Source: CADEED01 sp039931065
GTDB lineage: Bacteria; Pseudomonadota; Gammaproteobacteria; Steroidobacterales; Steroidobacteraceae
DNA: 64,000 nucleotides
Direction of reading: 5' to 3'
Assembly: GCA_039931065.1 (NCBI GenBank)
Contig: JBDTSP010000005.1
Span: forward strand, 62,001-126,000
Positions 34,275 to 42,580 of the stretch are shown here, in pieces. The position numbers and the translations under genes were made by a program. Every line of letters starts with the position of its first letter. Within the stretch, counting starts at the first letter, position 1. The notes below the pieces were generated by a model, which worked only from the letters and a program-made list of their open reading frames with translations, was not told the origin of the DNA and made no database searches.

Positions 34275-35232
34275 GTGCGTAGGTTCCCTCGATTTCCACC
34301 AGCAATTCGCGCCGGCAGATATCGGCACGCAGCACCAACGGCTCCGCTTCAGCCGCGAACAGGCTGCGGATGCGCGGAATCAATCGCGCGTAGTCCTCGC
34401 GGTTGCGCAGGTAGACCTTGAGCGATTCCAGCCGCGCCCGGGAGGCGCGCGGCCCGCCCGAATCGGCTTCCATGGCCGCCCCCACCAGCGCTTCGAAATT
34501 GCGCGCCGTTTCCTCGAGCTGAGCCTCGGGGTCGCCTGCGTGCAGGCTCTCGTGCCCCACGATGCTGGCGGTGCCGGAAACCAGCAACTGGGCGCCGCGA
34601 CCGTTTGGCACCAGCGCCGCGCGCGCGAACATCGGACTGCGCAAGCCATAACGCGGCGGATAGAGCGAGGCGCTCAACTGTCTTGGGTTCTCGATCTGCA
34701 GCCCGGGCTTGCGGCCCGCCAGGCAACACAACACGAAACCACCCGATTCACTGCCGAGCGCGCTGGCGGCGGGCAGGTTCTGTTCGACGCCACTCGAGAG
34801 GCCAACGGCGCTGTAACGGCCGGCGTTGAAGCGCCGGTACCTCTCGTCCTCGCCGTCGCCCGCGGTGATGTCGACCAGGTAATTCCAGGCGCGCAGCCAG
34901 TACGGATAGCCGCGACTGCGAATGAGATGGTCGAGTCGCAGATAGCTGGAACGGGTCAATCGTTCGACGTCGCCGCAGCGCTCCGCGGGCACGACCAGGC
35001 TCGCGAACAGGTAGTCGCCGTCGTGCGCGTAGCCGAAATCGCCGAAGGTACCGCTTTCCACCGGCGTATCGGTGCTCCAGCGCTCGATGCGCCGATCGCC
35101 ACCGAGTAGCGGCAGCGCCACGGGTATCTGACGCGGATCGTGGCCGAGCCTGCTATCGGCGCCGAAATGAAATTCGGCCAGCGTGTGGCGGGTTTCGGGC
35201 TCGTCAGCGGAGAAATGATGTACGTGCAGCAA
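34267..35232 (-). CDS. chorismatase (XanB2/Hyg5/FkbO family), aryl starter supply
   Basis: The 321-residue protein matches chorismate-hydrolysing enzymes of the XanB2 type: RLTRSSYLRLDHLIRS, RFNAGRYSAVGLS, LLVSGTASIVGHESLHAGD and the C-terminal RADICRRELLVEIEGTY with its catalytic Glu. XanB2 of Xanthomonas converts chorismate to 3- and 4-hydroxybenzoate, the latter feeding ubiquinone and the former xanthomonadin. It is the first gene of the leftward operon, so the pathway carries its own starter supply. Which hydroxybenzoate is made cannot be told from sequence. Confidence 0.92.
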   Translation of the reverse strand: MLHVHHFSADEPETRHTLAEFHFGADSRLGHDPRQIPVALPLLGGDRRIERWSTDTPVESGTFGDFGYAHDGDYLFASLVVPAERCGDVERLTRSSYLRLDHLIRSRGYPYWLRAWNYLVDITAGDGEDERYRRFNAGRYSAVGLSSGVEQNLPAASALGSESGGFVLCCLAGRKPGLQIENPRQLSASLYPPRYGLRSPMFARAALVPNGRGAQLLVSGTASIVGHESLHAGDPEAQLEETARNFEALVGAAMEADSGGPRASRARLESLKVYLRNREDYARLIPRIRSLFAAEAEPLVLRADICRRELLVEIEGTYALE

Positions 35233-35308
35233 AGTCTAGAGTCCCGGAACTGCACAGTCAGGAAGGTTCATGCGATCATTCGCGCCCGTCTAATCCGGTG
35301 GAAAATTG
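35233..35308. promoter_or_regulatory. divergent promoter region of the two aryl polyene operons
   Basis: Only about 76 bases separate the chorismatase start from the methyltransferase start, so both operons must be driven from here. I can point to no clear hexamers or operator. Confidence 0.5.
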
Positions 35309-36091
35309 ATGATGTCCGAGCCCAGCGGCAGCGCGTCCGGTACTCCGCGCATCGCCCCTCATCCCCTGTTGAAAAGCTATTACGCGGATGAGCCAGGCCG
35401 CAAGCGCCGCGTGAACGAGATGTTCGACGTGTCGGCGCCTCACTACGACTGGATTACGGGCGCAATGTCGTTCGGCACCGGCCGCTGGTATCGCGGCGAC
35501 GTGCTCAAGCGCCATGGTGTCACCACCGGCACGAAGTTGCTGGACGTTGGTTCCGGCACCGGCGTCATCGCGGTGCTCGCGCAGGAGATGGTCGGGCCGA
35601 CCGGCACGGTCGTCGCGGTCGATCCGAGTGAAGGCATGCTGGCGGAAGCGAAAAAAGCCGGCGTTCGCGACACCCGGGTCGGGCGCGGCGAACAGCTGCC
35701 CGTGAACGATGCCGAGTTCGACATCCTCACCATGGGTTACGCGTTGCGCCACGTCGAAGACCTGGTCGTCACGTTCCGCGAATATCTGCGTGCGCTCAAG
35801 CCCGGCGGCAAGGTGCTGCTGCTCGAGATAACCCGGCCCGAAGGGCGTTTCCAGTACCAGATGGTGAAGTTGTACCTGAAGCATGTGGTGCCAGTCGTCA
35901 CGCGCGTCTTTCGCCGCTCGCCCGAAGCCGAAAATCTCATGCGTTACTACTGGGACACGATCGAGGCCTGCGTGCCGCCCGCGGACATACTGGCCGCGCT
36001 CGAGACCGCCGGCTTCAAGCGCGCCCAGCGGCACGTCCTGAACGGAATGTTCAGCGAATACTCCGCCGTGAAACCCGGACCCGCGTCGTGA
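35309..36091 (+). CDS. SAM-dependent class I methyltransferase (UbiE/MenG-like)
   Basis: The protein of about 260 residues has the SAM-binding motif LLDVGSGTGVIAVLAQEM and motif II around FDILTMGYALRHVED, with KPGGKVLLLEITRP as in UbiE-like enzymes. Two in-frame ATGs (35309, 35312) follow an A-rich region; I use the first. As head of the rightward operon it probably methylates the aryl head group (C- or O-methylation), known in aryl polyenes such as those of E. coli and in bromo/methyl xanthomonadins. It ends with a GTGA overlap to the ACP gene. Confidence 0.9.
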   Translation: MMSEPSGSASGTPRIAPHPLLKSYYADEPGRKRRVNEMFDVSAPHYDWITGAMSFGTGRWYRGDVLKRHGVTTGTKLLDVGSGTGVIAVLAQEMVGPTGTVVAVDPSEGMLAEAKKAGVRDTRVGRGEQLPVNDAEFDILTMGYALRHVEDLVVTFREYLRALKPGGKVLLLEITRPEGRFQYQMVKLYLKHVVPVVTRVFRRSPEAENLMRYYWDTIEACVPPADILAALETAGFKRAQRHVLNGMFSEYSAVKPGPAS

Positions 36092-36366
36092 GCGCGCTAA
36101 CTACCGAGGAGCGGCAGATGGCCGAGGTCATCGTCTCGGCGTTGAATCTCGAACACATCCAGGCCGACACGGTCGATCCGGCGATGCCGTTGTTCGGCCA
36201 GGGTAATCCCGGCTGGGGGCTCGACTCCATCGATGCACTGGAGATCGTGCTGGCGATCCAGCAGAAATACGGCGTCGAACTCAAGGCAGACGACGCCTCG
36301 GTGACGAAGGCGTTCGCCTCGTTGGGCGCGTTGACGCGCCTCGTGGCCGAGCGCCGCGCGGTCTGA
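36088..36366 (+). CDS. acyl carrier protein, rightward arm
   Basis: The 92-residue protein starts at a GTG overlapping the methyltransferase stop. The phosphopantetheine site is Ser47 in WGLDSIDALEIV. Like the leftward ACP it has DSI after the Asp. It probably accepts the activated hydroxybenzoate or the growing chain. The neighbours are methyltransferase, a membrane protein and the AMP-ligase. Confidence 0.9.
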   Translation: MSALTTEERQMAEVIVSALNLEHIQADTVDPAMPLFGQGNPGWGLDSIDALEIVLAIQQKYGVELKADDASVTKAFASLGALTRLVAERRAV

Positions 36367-36379
36367 AGCCAGCCCGGTC

Positions 36380-37009
36380 GTGAGACCTTCCGCGCGCGCC
36401 CTCATCGTCGCGCTGTCTTTCGTGGCGAGCTCCGTCCTCATCCACCTCGCCGTCATGGGCGACACGCCGTGGCTCGAATGGCTGGCATTGGTCTCGCTCG
36501 TGTTCGTGCCGTTCAGCCTGCCGTTGATCGCGCTACGCTTGCGCGCCTGGCTGATATTCGCGGCCCTGTGCGCCGGCCTCTGGTGGCTGGTCGAGTATGG
36601 TGGCGGCCGCCCCCTGCTCTATCTACCATCCGTCCTCATACCGGCTGCGCTCGCCTGGTTCTTCGGGCGCACCCTCGTGGCGGGCCGGCAGCCGCTCATC
36701 ACCGCCGTGGCGCTGGCGGCGCGCCCCGCCACGCCCGACTACCTGCTCCGTTATTCGCGGCGCCTGACCGAAATGTGGACCGGCATCTTCATCGCGATGA
36801 CGCTGTGGGACCTGTCGCTGGCGGCGTTCGCGCCGCGCGAGGCCTGGAGTTTCATGGCCAATGGCGTCAACTACGTCGTGATCGGCGCGACGGTCACGCT
36901 CGAATACCTGTTCCGCCGCTGGCGTTTTCGTGACTACAACCATCCCGGCTTCGTCGAGTACATCAGGATCGTCGTGAGCGCCGATCCACGCCGGATGCGC
37001 GAACCATGA
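36380..37009 (+). CDS. integral membrane protein of the aryl polyene cluster
   Basis: From the GTG at 36380 the product has 209 residues and about five or six membrane segments (LIVALSFVASSVLIHLAV, WLALVSLVFVPFSLPLIALRL, LIFAALCAGLWWLV, YVVIGATVTLEYLF). Similar small membrane proteins occur in other aryl polyene clusters next to the ligase. No catalytic motif is visible and the role is unknown. It is coupled to the ligase by an ATGA overlap. Confidence 0.8.
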   Translation: MRPSARALIVALSFVASSVLIHLAVMGDTPWLEWLALVSLVFVPFSLPLIALRLRAWLIFAALCAGLWWLVEYGGGRPLLYLPSVLIPAALAWFFGRTLVAGRQPLITAVALAARPATPDYLLRYSRRLTEMWTGIFIAMTLWDLSLAAFAPREAWSFMANGVNYVVIGATVTLEYLFRRWRFRDYNHPGFVEYIRIVVSADPRRMREP

Positions 37010-38307
37010 GCATGGAATACGTGACACCCGCGCCGGACGCGATCGCCGCCTGGCGCGGCGGCGTTGCCGTGACGCGCTCGAGCTTCGCGCGGCACGTCGA
37101 GCTCACCGCGCGGGCGCTGCCGCAGACTCGCTGGATCGTGAACCGCTGCGCCAACCGCTATCACTTCGCCGTGGCGTTCCTCGCGGTGTGCCGGCGCGGC
37201 GCGACCAACCTGCTGCCGCCGGGCGTTGGCCCCCAGGCCACCGCCGAGTTGTTAGGCGGGTACGAAGGCGCATGGTTGCTGGAAGACTCCGTGGTCGAGC
37301 GCGCCATCGAAGGCGCATCGGACACATCAGCGCCGGCGCAGACCGGCACCGACGTGACGCCGCGGATTTCCGACCAGCACCTGGCGGCGCTGGTGTTCAC
37401 CTCGGGCAGCACCGGCACACCCACGGCGCATGAAAAACCCTGGCTCGCGCTCGCGATGTCCGCCCGCTTCTGCCGGCTGCGCCTCGGCGACCGGCCGGTC
37501 AATGTCGTCGTCACGGTGCCGCCGCAACACATGTACGGCCTCGAGACTTCGATCTTCACTGTGCTGGCCGGCGACTGGGCGCTGCACGACGGCACCGCGT
37601 TTTATCCGGATGAGATCGCGGCGGCGCTGCGCGAGTTGCCCGCGCCGCGTCTGCTGATCACCGCGCCGTATCACCTGCGTCACCTGCTCGCGAGCAGCGT
37701 CGAGTTGCCGCCGGTGGATCTGGTGTTGTCGGCCACCGCGCCGCTCTCGGCCGAGCTCGCCCTCGATGCCGAGCGCCGCCTGGGGGCGGAGGTGTTCGAG
37801 ATTTACGGGTGCACGGAGGCGGGCAGCATGGCCACGCGGCGTACCGCCCACGAAGAGATCTGGACACCGTATCCGGAGCTGAATTTCAGCGTGAGCGACG
37901 GCGCAACCGCCGTGCGTGCCGGGCATCTTTCGGGCGAGGTTGCGGTGGGTGACCGCGTCGAGCTCGCGCCCGACGGGCGCTTCACCTTGTTAGGTCGCGA
38001 CGCCGACATGATCAAGATCGGCGGGCGACGGGGCTCGCTTTCGGACATCGCCGCGCGCATCGCGACGTTGCCCGGGGTCACCGACCAGGCGGTCTTCATG
38101 CCGGCCGACGGGGAGACTGCGCGGCCCGCGGCATTGATCGTCGCGCCCGGCCGCAACGCCGCCGATCTGCGGCGCGAATTGGGCGCGTTGCTCGATGCCG
38201 TGTTCGTGCCGCGGCCGCTCAGGATCGTGGCGGCGCTGCCTCGCAACGAGCTCGGCAAACTGCCGCGCGAGCGCCTGCTCGAACTGCTTGCGAAAGCCGA
38301 TGAGTGA
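37006..38307 (+). CDS. aryl/acyl-ACP synthetase (AMP-ligase, ApeH-type)
   Basis: The 433-residue adenylate-forming enzyme has the P-loop LVFTSGSTGTPTAHEKPW, the EIYGCTEAGSMATRR motif and the late TLLGRDADMIKIGGRRGSL region. It is shorter than typical acyl-CoA synthetases, as is usual for aryl polyene ligases. It would adenylate 4- or 3-hydroxybenzoate and load it on the ACP, starting the polyene. The LLG in TLLGRD is written TTG-TTA-GGT, part of the codon pattern reported below. Confidence 0.9.
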   Translation: MSMEYVTPAPDAIAAWRGGVAVTRSSFARHVELTARALPQTRWIVNRCANRYHFAVAFLAVCRRGATNLLPPGVGPQATAELLGGYEGAWLLEDSVVERAIEGASDTSAPAQTGTDVTPRISDQHLAALVFTSGSTGTPTAHEKPWLALAMSARFCRLRLGDRPVNVVVTVPPQHMYGLETSIFTVLAGDWALHDGTAFYPDEIAAALRELPAPRLLITAPYHLRHLLASSVELPPVDLVLSATAPLSAELALDAERRLGAEVFEIYGCTEAGSMATRRTAHEEIWTPYPELNFSVSDGATAVRAGHLSGEVAVGDRVELAPDGRFTLLGRDADMIKIGGRRGSLSDIAARIATLPGVTDQAVFMPADGETARPAALIVAPGRNAADLRRELGALLDAVFVPRPLRIVAALPRNELGKLPRERLLELLAKADE

Positions 38308-38602
38308 ACCTCTGGTGGGCTTTCAGACGACGTTGACGGCACCATTGGACCACCCGTGCTACGCCGGTCACTTTCCAGGCAACCCCGTGGTACCCGGCGT
38401 CCTGCTCCTCGATCTGGTGGTTCGGGCGCTCGGGCGTGGCGCGCCATACGCGATCACCAGCGCAAAATTTCATCGCGTGCTCAGGCCAGGCGAGAGCTTC
38501 GAGCTCAGCTGGAAATCGGCGGGTGCAAAGGCCAGTTTTCGTTGCATGCGCGGTGCCGAATTGCTGGCCGACGGTGCGTTCGAATTCGGAGCAGCGAAGT
38601 GA
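38300..38602 (+). CDS. ApeI-type 3-hydroxyacyl-ACP dehydratase, rightward copy
   Basis: The ATG at 38300 overlaps the ligase stop by 8 bases. The 100-residue product contains YAGHFPGNPVVPGVLLLDLVV with the GHFP His and the following Asp, in the same position as the leftward ApeI-like protein. It is short for a hotdog protein, so it would need a partner subunit, probably one of the two ApeP-like proteins. A role as a non-catalytic or thioesterase-like hotdog is possible. Confidence 0.82.
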   Translation: MSEPLVGFQTTLTAPLDHPCYAGHFPGNPVVPGVLLLDLVVRALGRGAPYAITSAKFHRVLRPGESFELSWKSAGAKASFRCMRGAELLADGAFEFGAAK

Positions 38603-39495
38603 CCAGTCACTTTCAATGGCAGGAGCATCGCGAACGCGGCAACACTTTCGCGCTGCGCGCGCTGCGCTTCGCGGCCATGAAACTGGGCCGCCGCGTGATA
38701 CGGCTGGTGCTTTATCCGGTCGCCCTGTATTTCGCCCTCACTTCGGGCGCGACCCGCCGCGTCTCCCGCGAGTACCTGGCGCGCGTGCTGCCGCAACCGC
38801 CGCGTTTCCGCGACGTGCTGCGGCACATCTTCTCGTTCGCCAGCATCTCGCTCGATCGGGTGTTCCTGCTCACGAATGGCTATCCCTTCAAGGTCACCGA
38901 TCACTACGACGCGGGTTGTCTCGAGCTGGCCCGGCAACGCGGCGCGTTGCTGTTTCTTTCCCACTTCGGCAGCTTCGAGGTGATGCGCATCGGCGCGGTC
39001 AAGCGTCACGAGTTGCCGCTGCGCATCGTGCTCGACGTGAACATCGGACGGCGCTTCATGGCCGCGCTTTCCGAACTGAACCCCGAGGTCGCGGCCGGCA
39101 TCATCGATTCCTCGAACCGCGGCGTCGACCTCATTCTCAAGGTTCGCGAAGCGCTCGATGCCCGCTCGATCGTCGGCCTCATGGTCGACCGCACGCGCGC
39201 GGGCGATCGCACCGTGACGGTGAATTTTCTGGGCGGCACGGCCGAGTTCCCCGCCGGTCCGTGGCTGATGGCCGCGGCGCTCAAGGTGCCGGTGATGCTG
39301 GTGTTCGGCATCTGGCGCGGCGGCGATCGTTACGAGGCTCACGTGCAGCTGCTGTCCGAAAAGATCGAGCTGCCCCGGGCAAATCGCGAGGCCGAACTAT
39401 CGCGACTGGTGCAGGAGTACGCCGACCGGCTCGCAACGCAGGTGCGCCGCGCACCCTACAATTGGCTCAACTTCTTCGATTTCTGGGCGCGATGA
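38599..39495 (+). CDS. LPLAT/HtrB-like acyltransferase of the aryl polyene cluster
   Basis: I use the GTG at 38599, which overlaps the dehydratase stop. The 298-residue product has a membrane segment near the N-terminus and the HX4E acyltransferase motif LSHFGSFEVMR, with VGLMVDRTRAGDRTVTVNFLGG typical of lipid A-type lauroyl/myristoyl transferases. It may acylate the sugar-lipid part of the pigment. It is coupled to the ketosynthase gene by an ATGA overlap. Confidence 0.87.
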   Translation: MTSHFQWQEHRERGNTFALRALRFAAMKLGRRVIRLVLYPVALYFALTSGATRRVSREYLARVLPQPPRFRDVLRHIFSFASISLDRVFLLTNGYPFKVTDHYDAGCLELARQRGALLFLSHFGSFEVMRIGAVKRHELPLRIVLDVNIGRRFMAALSELNPEVAAGIIDSSNRGVDLILKVREALDARSIVGLMVDRTRAGDRTVTVNFLGGTAEFPAGPWLMAAALKVPVMLVFGIWRGGDRYEAHVQLLSEKIELPRANREAELSRLVQEYADRLATQVRRAPYNWLNFFDFWAR

Positions 39496-40673
39496 AACCA
39501 CTCGCGATTACTTCCTATACGGTCACCAGTGCGGTGGGTGCGGGGCGCGCCCTGCACATCGACGCGCTGCGCGCCGAACGCACCGGGCTCACCGAACAGC
39601 GCTTCGAGGATTCGACGCTGGCCTGCTGGATAGGCGCCGTCGCGGGCCTCGAATCCGTCGCGTTGCCGGGCGCGCTGGCGCGCTTCGATTGCCGCAACAA
39701 CCGCCTGGCCGAAAAGACGCTCGCGCAAGACGGCTTTCTCGACGCGGTCGGCGCGGCGCGTGCGAAGTACGGAGCGCGCCGCATCGGCGTCTTCATCGGC
39801 ACGAGCACTTCAGGCGTGCGTCACACCGAACTTGCGTATCGCGAACGGACGACCGCAAGCCGCGAAGACCTGCCTGACTGGTTCGACTACCGCACCACGC
39901 AGTGCACCTACTCCATTGCGGAATTCACGCGCCAGCGCCTGGGGCTCACCGGCCTCGCGTCGGCGATCTCCGCAGCGTGCGCGTCCAGCGCCAAGGTGTT
40001 CGCCTCGGCAGCGCGCGCCATCGAGGCGGGCTTCTGCGACGCGGCAGTCGTCGGCGGCGTCGACAGCCTCTGCCTCACTACCCTGTACGGTTTCAACGCG
40101 CTGCAGCTGGTGTCGTCAGAAATCTGCCGGCCCGCGGATGCGAATCGCCACGGGCTGTCGATTGGCGAGGCCGGCGGATTTGCGCTGCTCGAGCGCGTGC
40201 CCGCGAGCGGCGCGCCGGCTTGCCTCGGCGTGGGCGAATCGAGCGACGCGCACCACATGTCGCAGCCGCGCCCGGACGGTTCGATCGCGCGAGTGGCGAT
40301 GGCGGGCGCGCTCGGCGACTTGCCGCCGGAGCGGATCAGTTACATCAATCTGCACGGTACGGCCACGCCCGCCAACGATGCGGCCGAGGACGCCGCGGTG
40401 AGCGGTTTGTTCGGTGCGCGGGTGCCGTGCAGTTCCACCAAGGGCTGGACGGGCCACACGCTCGGCGCGGCGGGCATCGTCGAAGCGGCGATCGCCTTGT
40501 TGGCCATCGAACACGGCTTCATGCCGCGCAGCCTCAACACGCGCGAGCTCGATCCGAAAATTCAAGCGGCGGTGTTGCTGGAAGCACGGTCTGCCAAGGT
40601 CGAATATGTGTTGTCGAATTCGTTCGGCTTCGGTGGCACCAACTGCAGCGTGTTGTTCGGAGCGGCGCCGTGA
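39492..40673 (+). CDS. aryl polyene beta-ketoacyl synthase, rightward copy
   Basis: The 393-residue ketosynthase has Cys163 in SAACASSAK, His288 in NLHGTATPAND and His322 in WTGHTLGAAG, so the catalytic triad is complete. It is followed without a gap by the chain-length-factor-like gene, the usual order of a KS:CLF heterodimer. It is therefore the better candidate for the main chain-extending synthase. The long open frame upstream of 39492 belongs to other genes. Confidence 0.92.
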   Translation: MKPLAITSYTVTSAVGAGRALHIDALRAERTGLTEQRFEDSTLACWIGAVAGLESVALPGALARFDCRNNRLAEKTLAQDGFLDAVGAARAKYGARRIGVFIGTSTSGVRHTELAYRERTTASREDLPDWFDYRTTQCTYSIAEFTRQRLGLTGLASAISAACASSAKVFASAARAIEAGFCDAAVVGGVDSLCLTTLYGFNALQLVSSEICRPADANRHGLSIGEAGGFALLERVPASGAPACLGVGESSDAHHMSQPRPDGSIARVAMAGALGDLPPERISYINLHGTATPANDAAEDAAVSGLFGARVPCSSTKGWTGHTLGAAGIVEAAIALLAIEHGFMPRSLNTRELDPKIQAAVLLEARSAKVEYVLSNSFGFGGTNCSVLFGAAP

Positions 40674-41455
40674 GCGTGTGTTTCATCAAGGGTGTCGGGA
40701 TTGCGGCGCCGGGCCTGGCCGGGTGGAACGCATCGCTCGACATACTGCGCGGTGCCGCGCCCTATGTCGCAATCGCCGAGACGCCCTACGCGCCCGCGCT
40801 GCTGCCGCCCAATGAGCGGCGCCGGGCAACCGCCTCGGTGCGACAGGCCTTCCGCGCCGCGGAGGACGCGGTGAATGGCAGCGGCGGCGATGCAGGCACG
40901 CTCGCCTCGGTATTCGCGAGTTCCGACGCCGACATGGCCGTGTTGCACCGGATCTGCGCGGCGCTCGCGCAGACGCCACGGGTGATCTCGCCAACCGATT
41001 TCCACAACTCGGTGCACAACGCCGCCAGCGGCTACTGGAGCATCGCCGTGCAGAGCGTGGCATTGACGACGACGTTGTCGGCCTTCGACGCAAGTTTCAC
41101 GATCGGGTTGCTGGAAGCCGTGGCGCTGGTCGACGCGCAACGCGATGTGTTGCTGGTGGCTTACGACGCGGTCGCGCCACAGCCCTTGCTCGCGAAGCGG
41201 CCGCTGGCGCTGTCGGCGGGCGTCGCGGTCGTGCTCGGTACGCAGGCGGGGACGGCGGCGCTCGGGCGCATCGCGATCGATATCGGCGACGCGTCCGAAA
41301 CGACTTGCGTGAATCCCGAGCTGGAAGCCCTGCGCGAATCGAATCCCGCCTTGCGTGTATTGCCGTTGTTCGAACTACTGGCCGCGAAACGGGCCGGCGC
41401 CATCAGCCTGCGCGGCACGGGAGATTCTTGCGTGGCGCTGACTTACACGCCGTGA
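40670..41455 (+). CDS. chain-length-factor-like beta-ketoacyl synthase homologue
   Basis: The 261-residue protein starts at a GTG overlapping the KS stop. It matches the short N-terminal ketosynthase-like family (VFASSDADMAVLHRI, SPTDFHNSVHNAASGYWSIA) and lacks the active-site Cys and paired His residues. In aryl polyene systems such a protein dimerises with the active ketosynthase and sets chain length. It is translationally coupled to both neighbours. Confidence 0.9.
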   Translation: MSVCFIKGVGIAAPGLAGWNASLDILRGAAPYVAIAETPYAPALLPPNERRRATASVRQAFRAAEDAVNGSGGDAGTLASVFASSDADMAVLHRICAALAQTPRVISPTDFHNSVHNAASGYWSIAVQSVALTTTLSAFDASFTIGLLEAVALVDAQRDVLLVAYDAVAPQPLLAKRPLALSAGVAVVLGTQAGTAALGRIAIDIGDASETTCVNPELEALRESNPALRVLPLFELLAAKRAGAISLRGTGDSCVALTYTP

Positions 41456-41868
41456 ACGTCGACGTCCGCACGCTGGTACCGCACGCCGGCGACATGTGCC
41501 TGCTGGAACGCATCGTGACCTCGAGCGACGCGGAGATCGTCTGTGCGACGTTTTCGCATCGCTCGCCGACCAACCCGCTGCGGCACGCAGACAAGCTCGC
41601 GGCGCTGCACCTGGCCGAATACGGTGCGCAGGCGATGGCGGTCCATGGAGGGTTGCATGCGGCCGGCGAAGCGGCGCGCGGCGGCATGCTGGTGGCGATC
41701 CGCGCTCTGAAATTACACGTCGAGCGTATAGACGACATCGAGGGCGAACTCGCGGTGCAGGCGGTGAAGCTCGTGGCCAACGCCGGTGGACGCATCTACT
41801 CGTTCAGCGCGCGGGCCGGTGAGCGCGAGCTCGCGAGCGGGCGCGTGTCGGTGATGTTCGTCAGCTAG
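41452..41868 (+). CDS. ApeP-type dehydratase, rightward copy
   Basis: From the GTG at 41452 the product has 138 residues. VRTLVPHAGDMCLLERIV parallels VEELVPHRGAMSLLESI of the leftward ApeP-like protein, and HLAEYGAQAMAVHGG is the hot-dog helix with Glu. The last gene of the rightward operon, it ends inside the 3' end of the convergent acyltransferase gene. Two ApeP-like and two ApeI-like proteins in one cluster is more than the single pair described for Xenorhabdus. Confidence 0.87.
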   Translation: MNVDVRTLVPHAGDMCLLERIVTSSDAEIVCATFSHRSPTNPLRHADKLAALHLAEYGAQAMAVHGGLHAAGEAARGGMLVAIRALKLHVERIDDIEGELAVQAVKLVANAGGRIYSFSARAGERELASGRVSVMFVS

Positions 41869-42568
41869 GTTTGCTGTTTGCCTCGATCCAGGTCTGCACT
41901 TCTTCATTGAGTTCGCGCGGATCGCGGCCGGCCGCCTCGATGGGCGGCCCGATGATCACGCGGATGACACCACGCTGCTTCAGCAAACCGCGGCGTGGCC
42001 AGAAGTAGCCGGCGTTGTGCGCCACCGGTACGATCTTTCGATGCTCCTGCGCGGCTAACAAGGTGCCGCTCGAACCATAACGGCGCGTTTCGCCCGGGGC
42101 CATACGTGTGCCCTCGGGAAACACGAGGATCCAGGCGCCGAGGCGATCGAGCCGGTCCTTGCCCTGCGTCAGAACCTGGTTGACCGCGCTCGCGCCGGCC
42201 TTTCGGTCGATGGCTATACAACGCGCCAGCAGGCAGCCCCAGCCAACGAAGGGAATCCAGAGGATTTCGCGCTTCATGACCCAGACCAGCGGCTCGAACA
42301 GGAACATGATCGCGTAGGTCTCCCAGGTCGACGAATGCTTCATGAGGATCACGTGATTGCCGGGCGGCAGATTCTCGCGGCCTTCGACCGTGTAACGCAG
42401 GCCGCAGAACACGCGCAACCCGAAAAACACGACGTGTGACATCACGCCCGCCATCCGGTAACGGCCCCTGAACGACAGGAACGGCGTGATCAGGCAGTAG
42501 GCGATGGCGAACACCAGCATCCAGGACATCTGGAACACGAAGAACACGATGGAGCCGAGCCACTGCAT
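41861..42568 (-). CDS. plsC: 1-acyl-sn-glycerol-3-phosphate acyltransferase
   Basis: The 235-residue membrane protein has KHSSTWETYAI (HX4E) and VFPEGTRMAPGE, with hydrophobic helices at the N-terminus. It makes phosphatidic acid from lysophosphatidic acid. It stands between the pigment cluster and glyS, 12 bases downstream of glyS, and is read with glyQ-glyS. It is the best candidate for the housekeeping PlsC in this window, because plsC next to glyS occurs in related genomes. Confidence 0.9.
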   Translation of the reverse strand: MQWLGSIVFFVFQMSWMLVFAIAYCLITPFLSFRGRYRMAGVMSHVVFFGLRVFCGLRYTVEGRENLPPGNHVILMKHSSTWETYAIMFLFEPLVWVMKREILWIPFVGWGCLLARCIAIDRKAGASAVNQVLTQGKDRLDRLGAWILVFPEGTRMAPGETRRYGSSGTLLAAQEHRKIVPVAHNAGYFWPRRGLLKQRGVIRVIIGPPIEAAGRDPRELNEEVQTWIEANSKPS

Positions 42569-42580
42569 GTGCGGAAGTAG

